From CAZPXZ01 sp965221505 (GTDB taxonomy: Bacteria; Pseudomonadota; Alphaproteobacteria; Rhodobacterales; CAZPXZ01), in assembly GCA_965221505.1 (NCBI GenBank), contig CBDCSI010000002.1, positions 1,550,001-1,614,000 on the forward strand: a stretch of DNA of 64,000 nt, written 5' to 3'. How positions within the stretch are numbered: position 1 is the stretch's first letter; the number at the start of each line of letters is the position of its first letter. This document shows, in pieces, positions 9,988 to 18,990 of the stretch. A model generated the notes under the pieces. The model ran no database searches, had not been told where the DNA came from, and saw only the letters and a list, made by a program, of their open reading frames with translations. The translations under genes were made by a program, and so were the position numbers.

Positions 9988-11364
9988 CTACGCGACCCGG
10001 ATCCAGGTTTTCATGCCGCTGGCCGAGTGCCCCAGCGTGTGGCAGTGAAGCAGCCAGTCGCCGGGATTGTCCGCCACGAACGCGATCTCCGCGTTACGTT
10101 CCGGCTCCAGCAGGAGCGTGTCCCGAAACGGCCCCGGTGCGTTTCCGTCCACGCGCCGAAAATGGTGGCCGTGCAGATGCATGCCGTGCGGCCAGCGCGT
10201 GTCGTTGACCAGGCGAAGCCGCACGCTCTCTCCGCGCGCGAGATCGAGAAACGGCTCGTCGGGCATGCCGGCGACGCCGTTCAGCGCCCAGAAGAACCGA
10301 CGTTGCGCCAGCGCCCGGGCGTCCAGAGTCTTCCCGTCGAGGACCGCTTCCGCCATCGTGCCCATCATGCCGCCCTGCATACGGAGGGTGGCGGACCGGG
10401 TCGGCGAGGCCGACGTGGGGTCGGGCACGGAATTGGCCGGAAGGGGAGGCGGCGAGGGGAGAAATCGGTCCCGCGCGGATCCGGAGACCGGGAATCGGGC
10501 GAGAACCAGGACGGCGTCGCGTTCGGCCGAGAGCAGCCGGGCCTCGCCGGAGCGGGACAGCACGTCCGCGATCAGGTCGACGCGCTGCGCGGGAGCGAGT
10601 CGAAGCCGCTGCGCGACGAAGGGGGCCGCAAGTGGCTGGCCGTCGAGCGCGACCGCGGTCGCATGCATTCCGTCGAGCGCGAGATCGAAGATTCGGGCCG
10701 TGGCGGCGTTGACGAGCCGGAGCCGGAGACGCTGGCGGTGCCGCACGGCGCGCCGGTATTCCCCCGTGCCGTTGACCGTCGACCAGTTTCCGATCCGACC
10801 GTCGTGCGCCCAGTCGTGCAGGGAGCCGAAACTCTCGTGCAGGGCGGCGTCGGTGTCCAGGCGCCAGTCGTCCAGGAGCAGCGTCTCGTCGAGATCGGCG
10901 TCGGGAGGGTCCGCTTCCTCGACGACCAGGGCGCCGTACAACCCCCGCGCCACCTGTTCCCAGCTGCGCTCGTGCGAGTGGTACCAGAACGTGCCTGCGT
11001 CGGGCGCCCGAAAGTCGATCTCGAACTCGCCGCCCGGCGGCACGCCGTCCTGGGTCAGGCCGGCCACGCCGTCCATGCCGTTCGCGATTCGGACGCCGTG
11101 CCAATGCACGGTCGAGGGTTGGTCCAGCAGGTTGACGAACCGGCGTCTCAGCCGTTCGCCCTGCCGGATACGAAGCAGGGGGCCGGGTACGACTCCCTCA
11201 TATCCCCAAACCGGGGTCGGGGCGTATTCCGGCGGAGCCAGCTGAGCCTCTCCAGCCATGGCGCGCAGGAGCGGAAACCCGCTTCCCGCAAGGACTTGCG
11301 GGCAACCGGCAACGGCGAGGGACGCGGCGCTGCCGCGCAGGAAGTCTCGGCGACGGATCGGCAT
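9988..11364 (-). CDS. Tat-exported multicopper oxidase
   Basis: The 458-residue product is a three-domain multicopper oxidase, acting in the periplasm to oxidise Cu(I), phenols or another reductant with O2. It starts with a Tat signal (MPIRRRDFLRGSAASLAVAG). All four copper-ligand motifs are visible: HWHG (H87, H89), WYHSHE (H129, H131), HGMHLHGHHF, and near the C-terminus HCHTLGHSASGM with the type 1 Cys, two His and axial Met. The ATG at 11364 gives the Tat signal; upstream in-frame codons do not. A short methionine-rich stretch (RMQGGMMGTMAEA) hints at copper handling. No copper exporter or chaperone gene is adjacent, so its role is unassigned. Confidence 0.92.
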   Translation of the reverse strand: MPIRRRDFLRGSAASLAVAGCPQVLAGSGFPLLRAMAGEAQLAPPEYAPTPVWGYEGVVPGPLLRIRQGERLRRRFVNLLDQPSTVHWHGVRIANGMDGVAGLTQDGVPPGGEFEIDFRAPDAGTFWYHSHERSWEQVARGLYGALVVEEADPPDADLDETLLLDDWRLDTDAALHESFGSLHDWAHDGRIGNWSTVNGTGEYRRAVRHRQRLRLRLVNAATARIFDLALDGMHATAVALDGQPLAAPFVAQRLRLAPAQRVDLIADVLSRSGEARLLSAERDAVLVLARFPVSGSARDRFLPSPPPLPANSVPDPTSASPTRSATLRMQGGMMGTMAEAVLDGKTLDARALAQRRFFWALNGVAGMPDEPFLDLARGESVRLRLVNDTRWPHGMHLHGHHFRRVDGNAPGPFRDTLLLEPERNAEIAFVADNPGDWLLHCHTLGHSASGMKTWIRVA

Positions 11365-11609
11365 GACGGATCGGAGTATGCCCCTCGACCGCCGTCGGTT
11401 CAACCGTTCGGCGCCGCCCGGCAGCGGCCCGGCAAACCGTCCCGTCCGCCTCCGAACGGCAGTGCCGGCGTGGCCGGAAGGCCAGCGTGTCTTCGGTCCA
11501 GGCGCCGGACGGAGCGACGCCGCCGGCGGGCCGCGCGGGCCATGCGTTGCATTGTGCACGCAACTGTGCGAAGTCTTACGCGAACCGTGAACGCAATGCG
11601 GAGGGGAGG

Positions 11610-13016
11610 ATGAACCGGAACAGAAGTTCCCATCCATGGATGGCCAGTTCGGCGCCGGGACAGATCGCGGCCATGCTTCGGGAGATGGGCGCCGGCAGCG
11701 TCCGGGAGTTGTTCGAACAGATTCCGGACGACCACTATCGCCGGGCCCCGCTCGACCTTCCGCCTACGCTGGCGTCGGAAGCGGAGTTGCGGCGCGACCT
11801 GCTCGGCAAGCTGAAGAAGAACCGGCACTGCGAGGACAACCTGAGCTTTCTGGGCGCCGGGTGCTGGCAGCATCACGTGCCGGGCGTCGTCGAGGAGATT
11901 GCCGGTCGCACGGAGTTCGTCACCAACGTCTGGGGCTCGCCGCAATCCGACGTCGGCCGGAACCAGGCCTGGTTCGAGTTCGCCAGCCAGCTCGGCGCCC
12001 TGCTCAACATGGACGTGGTGCAGCTGCCGGTCTACAGCTGGGGATGCGCGGCCGGCCACGCCATCCGGATGGCGTCGCGTCTCACCGGACGGCGGACGGT
12101 GATCCTCCCGGAGCTGTCCGACCCGGAACGCCTCTCCGTGATCCGCTCCTATTGCGAGCCGCCCGAGATGTCGTCCCACATCGGGATCCGCTTCGCGGCC
12201 GCGGATCCGGCCACCGGCCGGATCGACCTCGCGGACCTCGATGCGAAGCTCGAACCAGACGTCGCGGCGGTCTATTTCGAGAACCCGGCCTATCTCGGCA
12301 CGATCGAGGCGCAGGGCGCGATAATCGCGAACATGGCGCGAGCGCGCGGCGCGGAAACGATCGTCGGCGCGGACCCGATCTCGCTTGGGGTCATGAAGGC
12401 GCCGGCCGACTACGGCGCGGATATCGTCGTCGGCCCCACCCAGCCGCTCGGCATCCACATGAACGGCGGCGGCGGCGTGGGCGGCTACCTGGCCAGTCAC
12501 GACGTCGAGCGCTACGTGCGGCAATTCAACGGGTTCCTGGTGTCGATCGCCGAGACCTCCGAGCCGGGGCAGCTGGCCTTCAACCTCGCCTGCGCGCACC
12601 AGAACTCGTACGGCATGCGCGAGGACGCCAACGACTGGACCGGCAACTCGGTCTATCTATGGGCGATCGCGAACGCCGCCTATATGAGCCTGCTCGGTCC
12701 GGAAGGGTTTCGCGAGCTCGGCGAGCTGATCCTGGTCCGGGCGCGCTATGCGGCGAGTCTCCTCGGCGGCATCGAAGGCGTGTCGGTTCGCTGGCCGGAG
12801 ACGCATTTCAAGGAGTTCGTGGTGGACTTCTCCGGAACCGGAAAGACCGTCGCCGAAATTCACGACGCGCTTCGCGCACGGGGCATCTTCGGCGGCAAGG
12901 ACCTGACGGGAGAGAATCCGGGCCTCGCGCAATGCGCGCTCTACTGCGTGACGGAGTCGCACACGGCCCAAGACGTGGAACGGCTGGCGGAAGCCGTAGG
13001 GGAGGCGGTCCGATGA
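11610..13016 (+). CDS. Divergent GcvPA-like subunit (PLP-dependent glycine-decarboxylase family)
   Basis: The 468-residue product aligns along its length with glycine dehydrogenase (decarboxylating) subunit 1: LREMGAGSVRELFEQIP at the start, then LSFLGAGCWQHHVPGVVEEI. However, motifs that are nearly invariant in true GcvPA are replaced. Where the family has TPYQPEISQG this protein has NVWGSPQSDVGRNQ (about 106-119), and YDGATA becomes YSWGCAAG (142-149). The paired subunit starts within the stop codon (ATGA at 13013-13016). The ATG at 11610 follows GGAGG five bases upstream; an ATG at 11640 is possible. No gcvT, gcvH or glycine riboswitch is nearby, and an amino-acid ABC transporter follows. 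I infer a related PLP enzyme acting on another amino compound rather than glycine cleavage itself. Confidence 0.8.
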   Translation: MNRNRSSHPWMASSAPGQIAAMLREMGAGSVRELFEQIPDDHYRRAPLDLPPTLASEAELRRDLLGKLKKNRHCEDNLSFLGAGCWQHHVPGVVEEIAGRTEFVTNVWGSPQSDVGRNQAWFEFASQLGALLNMDVVQLPVYSWGCAAGHAIRMASRLTGRRTVILPELSDPERLSVIRSYCEPPEMSSHIGIRFAAADPATGRIDLADLDAKLEPDVAAVYFENPAYLGTIEAQGAIIANMARARGAETIVGADPISLGVMKAPADYGADIVVGPTQPLGIHMNGGGGVGGYLASHDVERYVRQFNGFLVSIAETSEPGQLAFNLACAHQNSYGMREDANDWTGNSVYLWAIANAAYMSLLGPEGFRELGELILVRARYAASLLGGIEGVSVRWPETHFKEFVVDFSGTGKTVAEIHDALRARGIFGGKDLTGENPGLAQCALYCVTESHTAQDVERLAEAVGEAVR

Positions 13017-14611
13017 GCGGTGCGGCGAGAGTGCGCGATTTCCGCGCGGCGAAATGGGACGAGCCGATCGTGATGGAGCTCGGCCGGCCCGGCGCCAGGG
13101 GGCAGGTATTCCCGGAGCCGGAGGCGCGGGAGCTCGCCGCCGCCGGTCCGCTGATGGAGCTCGTGCCTCGGGAGATGCGCCGGGACGACCGGCCCGAACT
13201 GCCGGAGTTGACGGAATTCGAGGTCCAGCGGCACTACCTGCATCTCAGCCAGCAGGTGCTCGGCATGATGGGAATCAGCCTCTTCGGTACCTGCACGATG
13301 AAATACAACAGCCGCATGGCGGAACACGCGATCGGCCGGCCGGAGATGGCGGAGACCCATCCGCTGCAGCATCCCGACACCCTGCAGGGCACCATGGAGA
13401 TCCTGCACGATTTCGACCGCATCCTTCGCTCGCTCTCGGGAATGGACCGGTTCGTCTTCCAGGCCGGCGGCGGCGCGGACGCCGCCTACACCATGGCGGT
13501 CATGGCGCGGGCGTACTGGCAGGCGAGAGGCGATCTCGGGACGCGCGACGAGGTGATCACGTCCGTCCAGGCGCATCCCTGCAATCCCGCGACGTCCGCG
13601 GCCGCCGGGTTCAAGGTGATCTCGCTGCCGCTGGAGGAGAACGGCTATCCGTCCCTCGACGCGCTGCGCGCGGCGGTGGGGCCCCGCACGGCGCTCCTCA
13701 TGATCAACAATCCCGACGACATGGGGATCTACAATCCCGACATCAAGGAATGGGTCCGGACCGTGAAGGAGGCCGGGGGGCTCTGCTTCTACGATCACGC
13801 CAATTTCAACGGCGTCATGGGAAAGCTGTCCGCCCGCGAACTCGGATTCGACGCCTGCATGTTCATGCTGCACAAGTCGTTCGGCGGACCGAAGGGCGGC
13901 GGAGGCCCCGCGGTCGGCGCGTTCGGCTGTTCCGACGATCTCGCGCCCTTCCTCCCGGTTCCGGTGATCGTGAAGGACGGAGACCGCTACCGGCCCGACT
14001 ACGAGCGGCCGCTCTCCTGCGGTCGCATTCGCGAGTTCTGGGGCAACGTGCCCATCGTGGTGCGCGCCTACGCGTGGGCGCGGGCGATGGGCGCCGAGGG
14101 GATCGATCTCGCCTCGGACATTTCCGTCGTGACCAACAACTACATGGACAGCCGGCTCGCCGGGATCCGCGGGCTCGAACGGTCGCATCCGGACAACGGG
14201 AAGTGGCGGATGGAGATGACGCGCTGGGGGCTCGGGCCGATGCAGCGGGACACCGGGGTCGGCACGGCGGCGGCCGCGAACCGGATGGCCGATTTCGGCA
14301 TCGATCCGTGGTGGATGAGCCACGAGCCCTGGGTGGTGCCGGAGCCGTTCACGCCGGAAGCGGGCGAACTCTGGTCGAAAGAGGACATCGACGAATGGCT
14401 CGCCGCGCTGGAGCGGATCTCCGAGGAAGCGTACTCGGACCCGCAAGTGGTGCTGGACGCGCCGCACAACCAGCCCGTCGCCGCGGTGAAAGGCGACTGG
14501 ATGGAAGACCCGGAGCGCTGGGCCATGACGTGGCGCGCGTATCTGCGGAAGCATCGGGGCGACCCGCCTCGGGCGGACGCGGACGGCGCCTCGACGGACG
14601 AGGCGACTTGA
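13013..14611 (+). CDS. Divergent GcvPB-like subunit with PLP lysine
   Basis: This 532-residue partner aligns with glycine dehydrogenase subunit 2, the PLP-carrying half. The signature FGTCTMKYN and THPLQHPDTLQG are retained, and the presumed Schiff-base lysine is K288 in MLHKSFGGPKGGGGPAVGAF. Canonical GcvPB has AHGTNPASA, DGANLNA and LHKTFSTPHGGGGPG; here these are AHPCNPATSA (187-196), DHANFNG (261-267) and LHKSFGGPKGGGGPA, so cofactor-proximal loops differ in a coordinated way. The tail after about residue 350 (PDYERPLSCGRIREFWGNV) also departs from the usual C-terminus. Its start overlaps the stop of the first subunit by four bases, consistent with an obligate heteromer. The natural substrate cannot be read from sequence. 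Confidence 0.8.
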   Translation: MSGAARVRDFRAAKWDEPIVMELGRPGARGQVFPEPEARELAAAGPLMELVPREMRRDDRPELPELTEFEVQRHYLHLSQQVLGMMGISLFGTCTMKYNSRMAEHAIGRPEMAETHPLQHPDTLQGTMEILHDFDRILRSLSGMDRFVFQAGGGADAAYTMAVMARAYWQARGDLGTRDEVITSVQAHPCNPATSAAAGFKVISLPLEENGYPSLDALRAAVGPRTALLMINNPDDMGIYNPDIKEWVRTVKEAGGLCFYDHANFNGVMGKLSARELGFDACMFMLHKSFGGPKGGGGPAVGAFGCSDDLAPFLPVPVIVKDGDRYRPDYERPLSCGRIREFWGNVPIVVRAYAWARAMGAEGIDLASDISVVTNNYMDSRLAGIRGLERSHPDNGKWRMEMTRWGLGPMQRDTGVGTAAAANRMADFGIDPWWMSHEPWVVPEPFTPEAGELWSKEDIDEWLAALERISEEAYSDPQVVLDAPHNQPVAAVKGDWMEDPERWAMTWRAYLRKHRGDPPRADADGASTDEAT

Positions 14612-14737
14612 CCGGCGGCGGGTTCTGGTGGAGTCTTGCTCCCCGGCGCACCGTGCAGGTCGCCCGAGGCGGGTCCCGCTGCGGACCCTGAACCGAAAGC
14701 GTGCCGCATGGGCGGCGCAACGACAGGAGGACAGAAG

Positions 14738-15547
14738 ATGCGCAGACGAAACTTGCTGACGGGACTGGCGTGCCTGGCCGCGGCCGGGCTATTCGCCGCG
14801 GGGGCCGAAGCGAAGTCGCTCGACGAGATTCTCTCGGACGGGACGATCCGGATCGGGATCAATCCGAACTTTCCGAACATGAGCACCCGCAACGACGCCG
14901 GCGATTGGGAAGGCTTCGACATCGACATCGGCAACGCGATCGCCGCCCAGCTCGGCGTGGAAGTCGAATGGGTTCCCACCGAGACCCCACAGCGGGTTCC
15001 GTTCCTGGCGTCGGACCGCATCGACATCTCTCTCGGAGCGCTGACGCGCAACTCCGAGCGGGCCAAGCTCGTCGACTACACGCTGCCGCTCCACACCGAG
15101 GTGATGGCCGTACTCACCACCGACAAGGTCGAGGGGTCCAAGTGGAAGGACTTCGACAAGGAGGGGATCGTCCTCGCCAACATGCGCGGCAATTGGACCG
15201 TGGACTGGATCCAGGAGAACATGCAGAACGTCGAGCTCGAGCTCGTCGACACGCTCGCCGACACGGTACGCCTGGTGGCGCAGGGTCGGGCGGACGCGAT
15301 CGTCGAAAACATCGACTTCTTCATCGCCTTCACCGAGAATTACCCAGACGTCAACTGGCGGGTGGTCGACGAGAAGATCTTCGTCGCCTATTGCGCCATC
15401 GGCGTCGGCCAGGGGAACCACAACCTGGTCGAGGTTCTCAACATCATTCTCGACGGGCTGCATTCGTCGGGAGCGGTGAACGCGACCTGGGAGAAGCATT
15501 ACGGCGCGCCGATGCTGAGTCCCGTCGTTCCGAACCCCTACTATTGA
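14738..15547 (+). CDS. Amino-acid ABC transporter substrate-binding protein
   Basis: The 269-residue product is a periplasmic solute-binding protein of the polar amino-acid (PAAT, SBP family 3) type. It has a signal peptide MRRRNLLTGLACLAAAGLFAAG ending near AEA/KS, then TIRIGINPNFPNMS, FDIDIGNAIAAQLG, DIALS-like DISLGALTRNSERAKLVDYTLP, all characteristic of this family. An AGGAGG seven bases before the ATG at 14738 decides the start. It follows the GcvP-like pair by 126 bases and precedes both permeases, so the whole set is probably one transcription unit. A strong GC-rich hairpin directly after the gene may keep its mRNA more abundant than the permease part. Confidence 0.93.
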   Translation: MRRRNLLTGLACLAAAGLFAAGAEAKSLDEILSDGTIRIGINPNFPNMSTRNDAGDWEGFDIDIGNAIAAQLGVEVEWVPTETPQRVPFLASDRIDISLGALTRNSERAKLVDYTLPLHTEVMAVLTTDKVEGSKWKDFDKEGIVLANMRGNWTVDWIQENMQNVELELVDTLADTVRLVAQGRADAIVENIDFFIAFTENYPDVNWRVVDEKIFVAYCAIGVGQGNHNLVEVLNIILDGLHSSGAVNATWEKHYGAPMLSPVVPNPYY

Positions 15548-15555
15548 CCCATTGC

Positions 15556-15586
15556 CGGATCCGCCCGCTTCGGGCGGGCGGATCCG
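15556..15586 (+). promoter_or_regulatory. Intra-operon hairpin after the substrate-binding gene
   Basis: A perfect inverted repeat with 13-base arms (5' arm CGGATCCGCCCGC at 15556-15568, loop TTCGG, 3' arm to 15586) sits nine bases after the stop codon and 15 bases before the permease ATG. There is no T-tract. Such hairpins between solute-binding and permease genes commonly stabilise the upstream mRNA or attenuate read-through; that role is inferred. Confidence 0.7.
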
Positions 15587-15600
15587 CATGACGCGTCGGC

Positions 15601-16278
15601 ATGAACTACAACTTCCAGTTCGGCGTCGTCTGGGATAATTTCGACGCGCTCCTCGAGGGCGCGTGGCTGACTTTCCAGCTGGGCGTGGCGGCGTTCGCCG
15701 GCGGCGCGCTGATCGGCCTCGTCGGGGCGGCGATCAAGACCTTCGGCCCCTGGCTGGCCCGCGTTCTGGTCGATTGCTACGTCGTGTTCTTCACCAACAC
15801 CCCGGCCCTGATCCAGATCTGGTTCCTCTATTTCGGGCTTCCCGAGGTCGGGATCCGGTGGTCGAACGAGGCCTGCGTCCTGATCGGGCTCATTCTCAAC
15901 GCCGGCGCCTATCTCACCATGATCATGCGGGCGGGATTCCTGTCGGTCCGCACCACCGAGATCGAGGCCGGGCAGACGCTGGGCATGACCCTCCTGCAGC
16001 AGATCCACTACGTCATCGCGCCCCACATCGCCAAGTCGATCTACCCGGCGCTGGCCAATTTCTTCATCGTGATCCTGGTCATGGGCACGTCGATCGGCGC
16101 CGTCGTCGGCGTGGACGAGCTGACCGGCCAGGCGATCAATCTCTCCACGGTCAATTATCGCTGGCTCGAATATTTCACCGTGGCCGCGTGCATGTACGTC
16201 GTGCTCACCTTCGCCGCCAGCATGGGCCTGGCGCTGCTCGGGCGGCTGGCGTTCCGCGTTCGCGCCAAGATCTTCTGA
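15601..16278 (+). CDS. Amino-acid ABC transporter permease, first subunit
   Basis: This 225-residue inner-membrane protein is a HisM/GlnP-type permease with about five transmembrane segments. It has the family features FFTNTPALIQIWFLYFGLP and the cytoplasmic EAA loop RTTEIEAGQTLGMTLLQQIHYVIAPH that docks onto the ATPase. It overlaps the second permease by one base (TGATG at 16276-16280), as usual for coupled permease pairs. Substrate specificity is set by the binding protein and is unknown. Confidence 0.93.
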   Translation: MNYNFQFGVVWDNFDALLEGAWLTFQLGVAAFAGGALIGLVGAAIKTFGPWLARVLVDCYVVFFTNTPALIQIWFLYFGLPEVGIRWSNEACVLIGLILNAGAYLTMIMRAGFLSVRTTEIEAGQTLGMTLLQQIHYVIAPHIAKSIYPALANFFIVILVMGTSIGAVVGVDELTGQAINLSTVNYRWLEYFTVAACMYVVLTFAASMGLALLGRLAFRVRAKIF

Positions 16279-16991
16279 TGGATCGAATCCTCGAACAGGT
16301 CCCGCGGTTCTTCTCGGGCAACAACATGACGCTGCTCCTGGAGGCCGCCGTCATGACGCTGTCGATGACGGGGGTCGGCTGCATCATCGGCTTCGGCCTC
16401 GCCTTCGTCCTCGTCTACCTGCGCCAGACGCCGGGCCTGTGGGCGTTGCCGCTCCGCGTCGTATGCATCGCCTTCGTCGAGGTCTTTCGCCGCATCCCGT
16501 TCCTGGTCGTCGTGTATCTGGTGTTGTTCTTCATCCAGGCCGTCACCACCGACGCCTCGCTCTTTACGGTGGCGGTGATCGCGATCTGCATCTACGCCGT
16601 CGCCTATACCGCGGACATCATCCGCGGCGGCATCGAGTCCGTGCCGCAGACCCAGGTCGAGGCCGCGCGGACGATGAACTTCTCGCGGCTCGAGACCACG
16701 CTTCTGGTGGTGCTGCCGCAGGCCTGGCCGGTGATCGTGCCGCCCGCGATCGCCTTCGCCGTGTCGTTCATCAAGGACACCGCCCTGGTGAGCCAGATCG
16801 GCGTGTTCGAACTGGCCTTCCGCGGCAAGGAACTGAACAACCAGGGATTCTCCGGAATTCTCGTGTTCGGAACCATTGCCGTGTGCTATTTCATCATTTC
16901 CTTCCCGCTCAGCCTGCTGGGCCAGCACCTGGAGAAACGCCTTGCCACACCTAGAGGTCAGCGGCATTCGCGCAAGCTACGGCGCGCTTGA
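16278..16991 (+). CDS. Amino-acid ABC transporter permease, second subunit
   Basis: A 237-residue partner permease of the PAAT family, with FVEVFRRIPFLVVVYLVLFF in the membrane core and the EAA loop ESVPQTQVEAARTMNFSRLETTLLVVLPQ. It starts on the last base of the preceding stop codon. Its C-terminal 16 codons overlap the ATPase gene, whose TTG start lies at 16942; the Arg-rich tail (RGQRHSRKLRRA) is encoded in that overlap. Confidence 0.92.
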   Translation: MDRILEQVPRFFSGNNMTLLLEAAVMTLSMTGVGCIIGFGLAFVLVYLRQTPGLWALPLRVVCIAFVEVFRRIPFLVVVYLVLFFIQAVTTDASLFTVAVIAICIYAVAYTADIIRGGIESVPQTQVEAARTMNFSRLETTLLVVLPQAWPVIVPPAIAFAVSFIKDTALVSQIGVFELAFRGKELNNQGFSGILVFGTIAVCYFIISFPLSLLGQHLEKRLATPRGQRHSRKLRRA

Positions 16992-17679
16992 AGTCCTGAA
17001 GGGCGTCAGCTTCTCGATCGACAAGGGCGAGGTGGCGGCGATCGTCGGCCCCTCCGGCTCCGGCAAGTCGACCGTGCTCCGGGCCCTGGTCGGTCTGACG
17101 GCTCCCTCCGCGGGCGCGGTGGAGATCGGCGGCAAGTCGGTCAACTACACGTCCCCCGGCGCCGTGCGGGCCGCCCGCGACCGCATGGCCATCGTGTTCC
17201 AGCAATACAACCTGTTTCAGAACATGTCCGTGTTCCGCAACGTGACGCTGGCGCCGCTGCGCATCAAGCGGCGCGACCGGCGGGAGGTGGAATCGGAGGC
17301 GGAACGCCTCCTCGAACTGGTCGGACTGTCGGACAAGCGCGACGCCTATCCGGACGAATTGTCGGGCGGCCAGCAGCAGCGGGTCGCCATCGCCCGCGCC
17401 CTCGCGCTGAAGCCGGACATCCTCCTTCTCGACGAGGTCACCTCCGCGCTGGATCCGGAATTGGTCAACGAGGTGCTCGACACCATCCGCAAGCTGGCGG
17501 CCGAGGGGATGACGATGATCCTGGTCAGCCACGAGATGGCGTTCGTGCGCGAGGTCGCGAATCTGGTCGTGTTCATGGACCAGGGCGAGGTCATCGAGAC
17601 CGGTCCGCCGGCCGAGCTCCTGGACAACCCGACGAGCCGTCGCGCCCGCGACTTCTTCGGCAAGATCCTCCGCCACTGA
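16942..17679 (+). CDS. Amino-acid ABC transporter ATP-binding protein
   Basis: The nucleotide-binding subunit of the PAAT importer, 245 residues from a TTG at 16942. I chose TTG because it is preceded by GGAG at seven bases and yields the standard N-terminus LPHLEVSGIRASYGALEVLK; the ATG at 16876 adds 22 residues copied from the permease region. Walker A is GPSGSGKST (K42), the Q-loop VFQQYNLFQNM, the ABC signature LSGGQQQRVAIARAL and Walker B LLLDEVTSALDP, with the switch His in LVSHEM. It ends the plus-strand unit and is followed at once by a hairpin. Confidence 0.94.
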   Translation: MPHLEVSGIRASYGALEVLKGVSFSIDKGEVAAIVGPSGSGKSTVLRALVGLTAPSAGAVEIGGKSVNYTSPGAVRAARDRMAIVFQQYNLFQNMSVFRNVTLAPLRIKRRDRREVESEAERLLELVGLSDKRDAYPDELSGGQQQRVAIARALALKPDILLLDEVTSALDPELVNEVLDTIRKLAAEGMTMILVSHEMAFVREVANLVVFMDQGEVIETGPPAELLDNPTSRRARDFFGKILRH

Positions 17680-17697
17680 GTGCGGCGGAAGCCGCAC
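17680..17697. terminator. Hairpin between convergent genes
   Basis: A perfect 7-base stem (GTGCGGC/GCCGCAC) with a GGAA tetraloop starts on the base after the ATPase stop codon and lies between two convergent genes. No T-tract follows, so it is a probable but weak bidirectional terminator or mRNA 3' end. Confidence 0.6.
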
Positions 17698-17722
17698 GTC
17701 GCGTCGTATCCTTCGCAACGTC

Positions 17723-18880
17723 TCAGGCGAGCGCGGAGATCCCGGCGAGGCCGATCGGGGACTTGCGCCCGAGAACCAGTTCCGAGACGACCAGGGACGC
17801 GATCGGTCCGCCGGTGAACCCCATCCACGGGAACAGGTTCATGAAGAACCCCGGACAGCCGGGCGCCTCGCCCAGGACCGGTCGCCAGTCGTCGGTGCCG
17901 TTCACGACGGCCGGCCAGCTGCGCACCACCCGGGCGCGCGCCAGCGCGGGAACCGCGGCCAGCGCGGCCGCCATGTTGCCGCCCAGACTGGGCGGACGGA
18001 TCGCGAGGCGCCCGCCATTCGATCGCTGCGAGGGCCATCCCCCGCCGATCAAGCACACGCCGTTCGGCATCTGCTTGAGCGTCAGCCTCCCGCTGGCGGA
18101 GTAGACCAGGTGGCGGACGAGGGGCGCCACCGGCTGGGTGGCGGACAGCTGGATGGGAACGGCCTGGACCGACACTTCGACGCCCAGACGACTCGCCACC
18201 CTGGCGGCGTCGGCGCCGGCCGCGTTCACCACCCGCCCCGCATCGACGCTGCCCTGCGTATGCGTGAGCCGGTAGCCGCTGCCCCGCCGCTCGATTTCGA
18301 GGACTTCCGCGCCGGTGCGGACGGTGGCGCCGGCGGCACGCGCGGACGCGGCGAAGGCGCGGGTGGCTGCAAGCGGGCTCGCCTGGCCCTCGCCGGGGCA
18401 CCAGGCGCCGCCGAGCGCGTCGCCGGCGAGGTAGGGCGCCAGCGCGCGCAACTCGTCCCGTCCGAGGACGCGGACGTCGATCCCGTGCGCACGCTCCAGC
18501 TTCGCCTTCCGGCGAACGCGCGTCATCTCGGCGTCCGTCCTTGCGGCCATGACGCCGCCGGTGTTCCGAAACCCGACGTCGACGCCGAGAAGCCGGTCCA
18601 GTTCCGACCAGAGCCGGGCGCCCTCGCGCAGCATGGCGAGGACCGGGGCGAACCGTTCCGCCCAGCCGGCTCCGAAGGCGGCGAATTCGTGCACCGGAAT
18701 CTGCAGGTGGATGGAGCCGGCGTTGGACCCCGACGCCCGTTCGTTCAGCTCCCCGCGCTCGAGGAGCAGGACATCGGCGCCCTCGCGGCTCAGGAAATGG
18801 GCCGTCGACGCGCCGGCGAGACCGCCGCCGACGACGACGACGTCCCGCCGTTCGTGCTGCGGGACCGTTCCGTCACGCAT
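17723..18880 (-). CDS. DAO-family FAD-dependent amine/amino-acid oxidoreductase
   Basis: The 385-residue flavoprotein belongs to the D-amino-acid oxidase/glycine oxidase/sarcosine oxidase beta group. The dinucleotide fold is VVVVGGGLAGASTAHFLSREG (residues about 14-34) followed by LLLERGELNERASGSNAGSIH; the GSNAGSIHLQ stretch is typical of D-hydroxyproline dehydrogenase, opine oxidase and HcnC-type enzymes. C-terminal NLFPWMGFTGGPIASLVVSE completes the FAD site. It faces the transporter operon and shares a 110-base divergent region with the DapA-family gene, so they are likely co-regulated. I infer oxidation of an amine or imino acid; the exact substrate is not determinable. Confidence 0.85.
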   Translation of the reverse strand: MRDGTVPQHERRDVVVVGGGLAGASTAHFLSREGADVLLLERGELNERASGSNAGSIHLQIPVHEFAAFGAGWAERFAPVLAMLREGARLWSELDRLLGVDVGFRNTGGVMAARTDAEMTRVRRKAKLERAHGIDVRVLGRDELRALAPYLAGDALGGAWCPGEGQASPLAATRAFAASARAAGATVRTGAEVLEIERRGSGYRLTHTQGSVDAGRVVNAAGADAARVASRLGVEVSVQAVPIQLSATQPVAPLVRHLVYSASGRLTLKQMPNGVCLIGGGWPSQRSNGGRLAIRPPSLGGNMAAALAAVPALARARVVRSWPAVVNGTDDWRPVLGEAPGCPGFFMNLFPWMGFTGGPIASLVVSELVLGRKSPIGLAGISALA

Positions 18881-18990
18881 GGCGCCCCGCTCCCTACCCG
18901 GTCTACAATGACGTCGGGCAGGCCGACGAACGCCTGCAGGCCGGCGCGAGGACGCGGGCCGGGAACAGGATTGCAGGAGGGAGGCGCACG

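Noticed and set aside
11365..11609. Possible glycine riboswitch or operator upstream of the GcvP-like pair
   Set aside because: No glycine-aptamer core was found. A GTTGC...GCAAC inverted repeat around 11546-11564 overlaps a GTGCAC hexamer, but the two are not concentric, so it is not a convincing operator.
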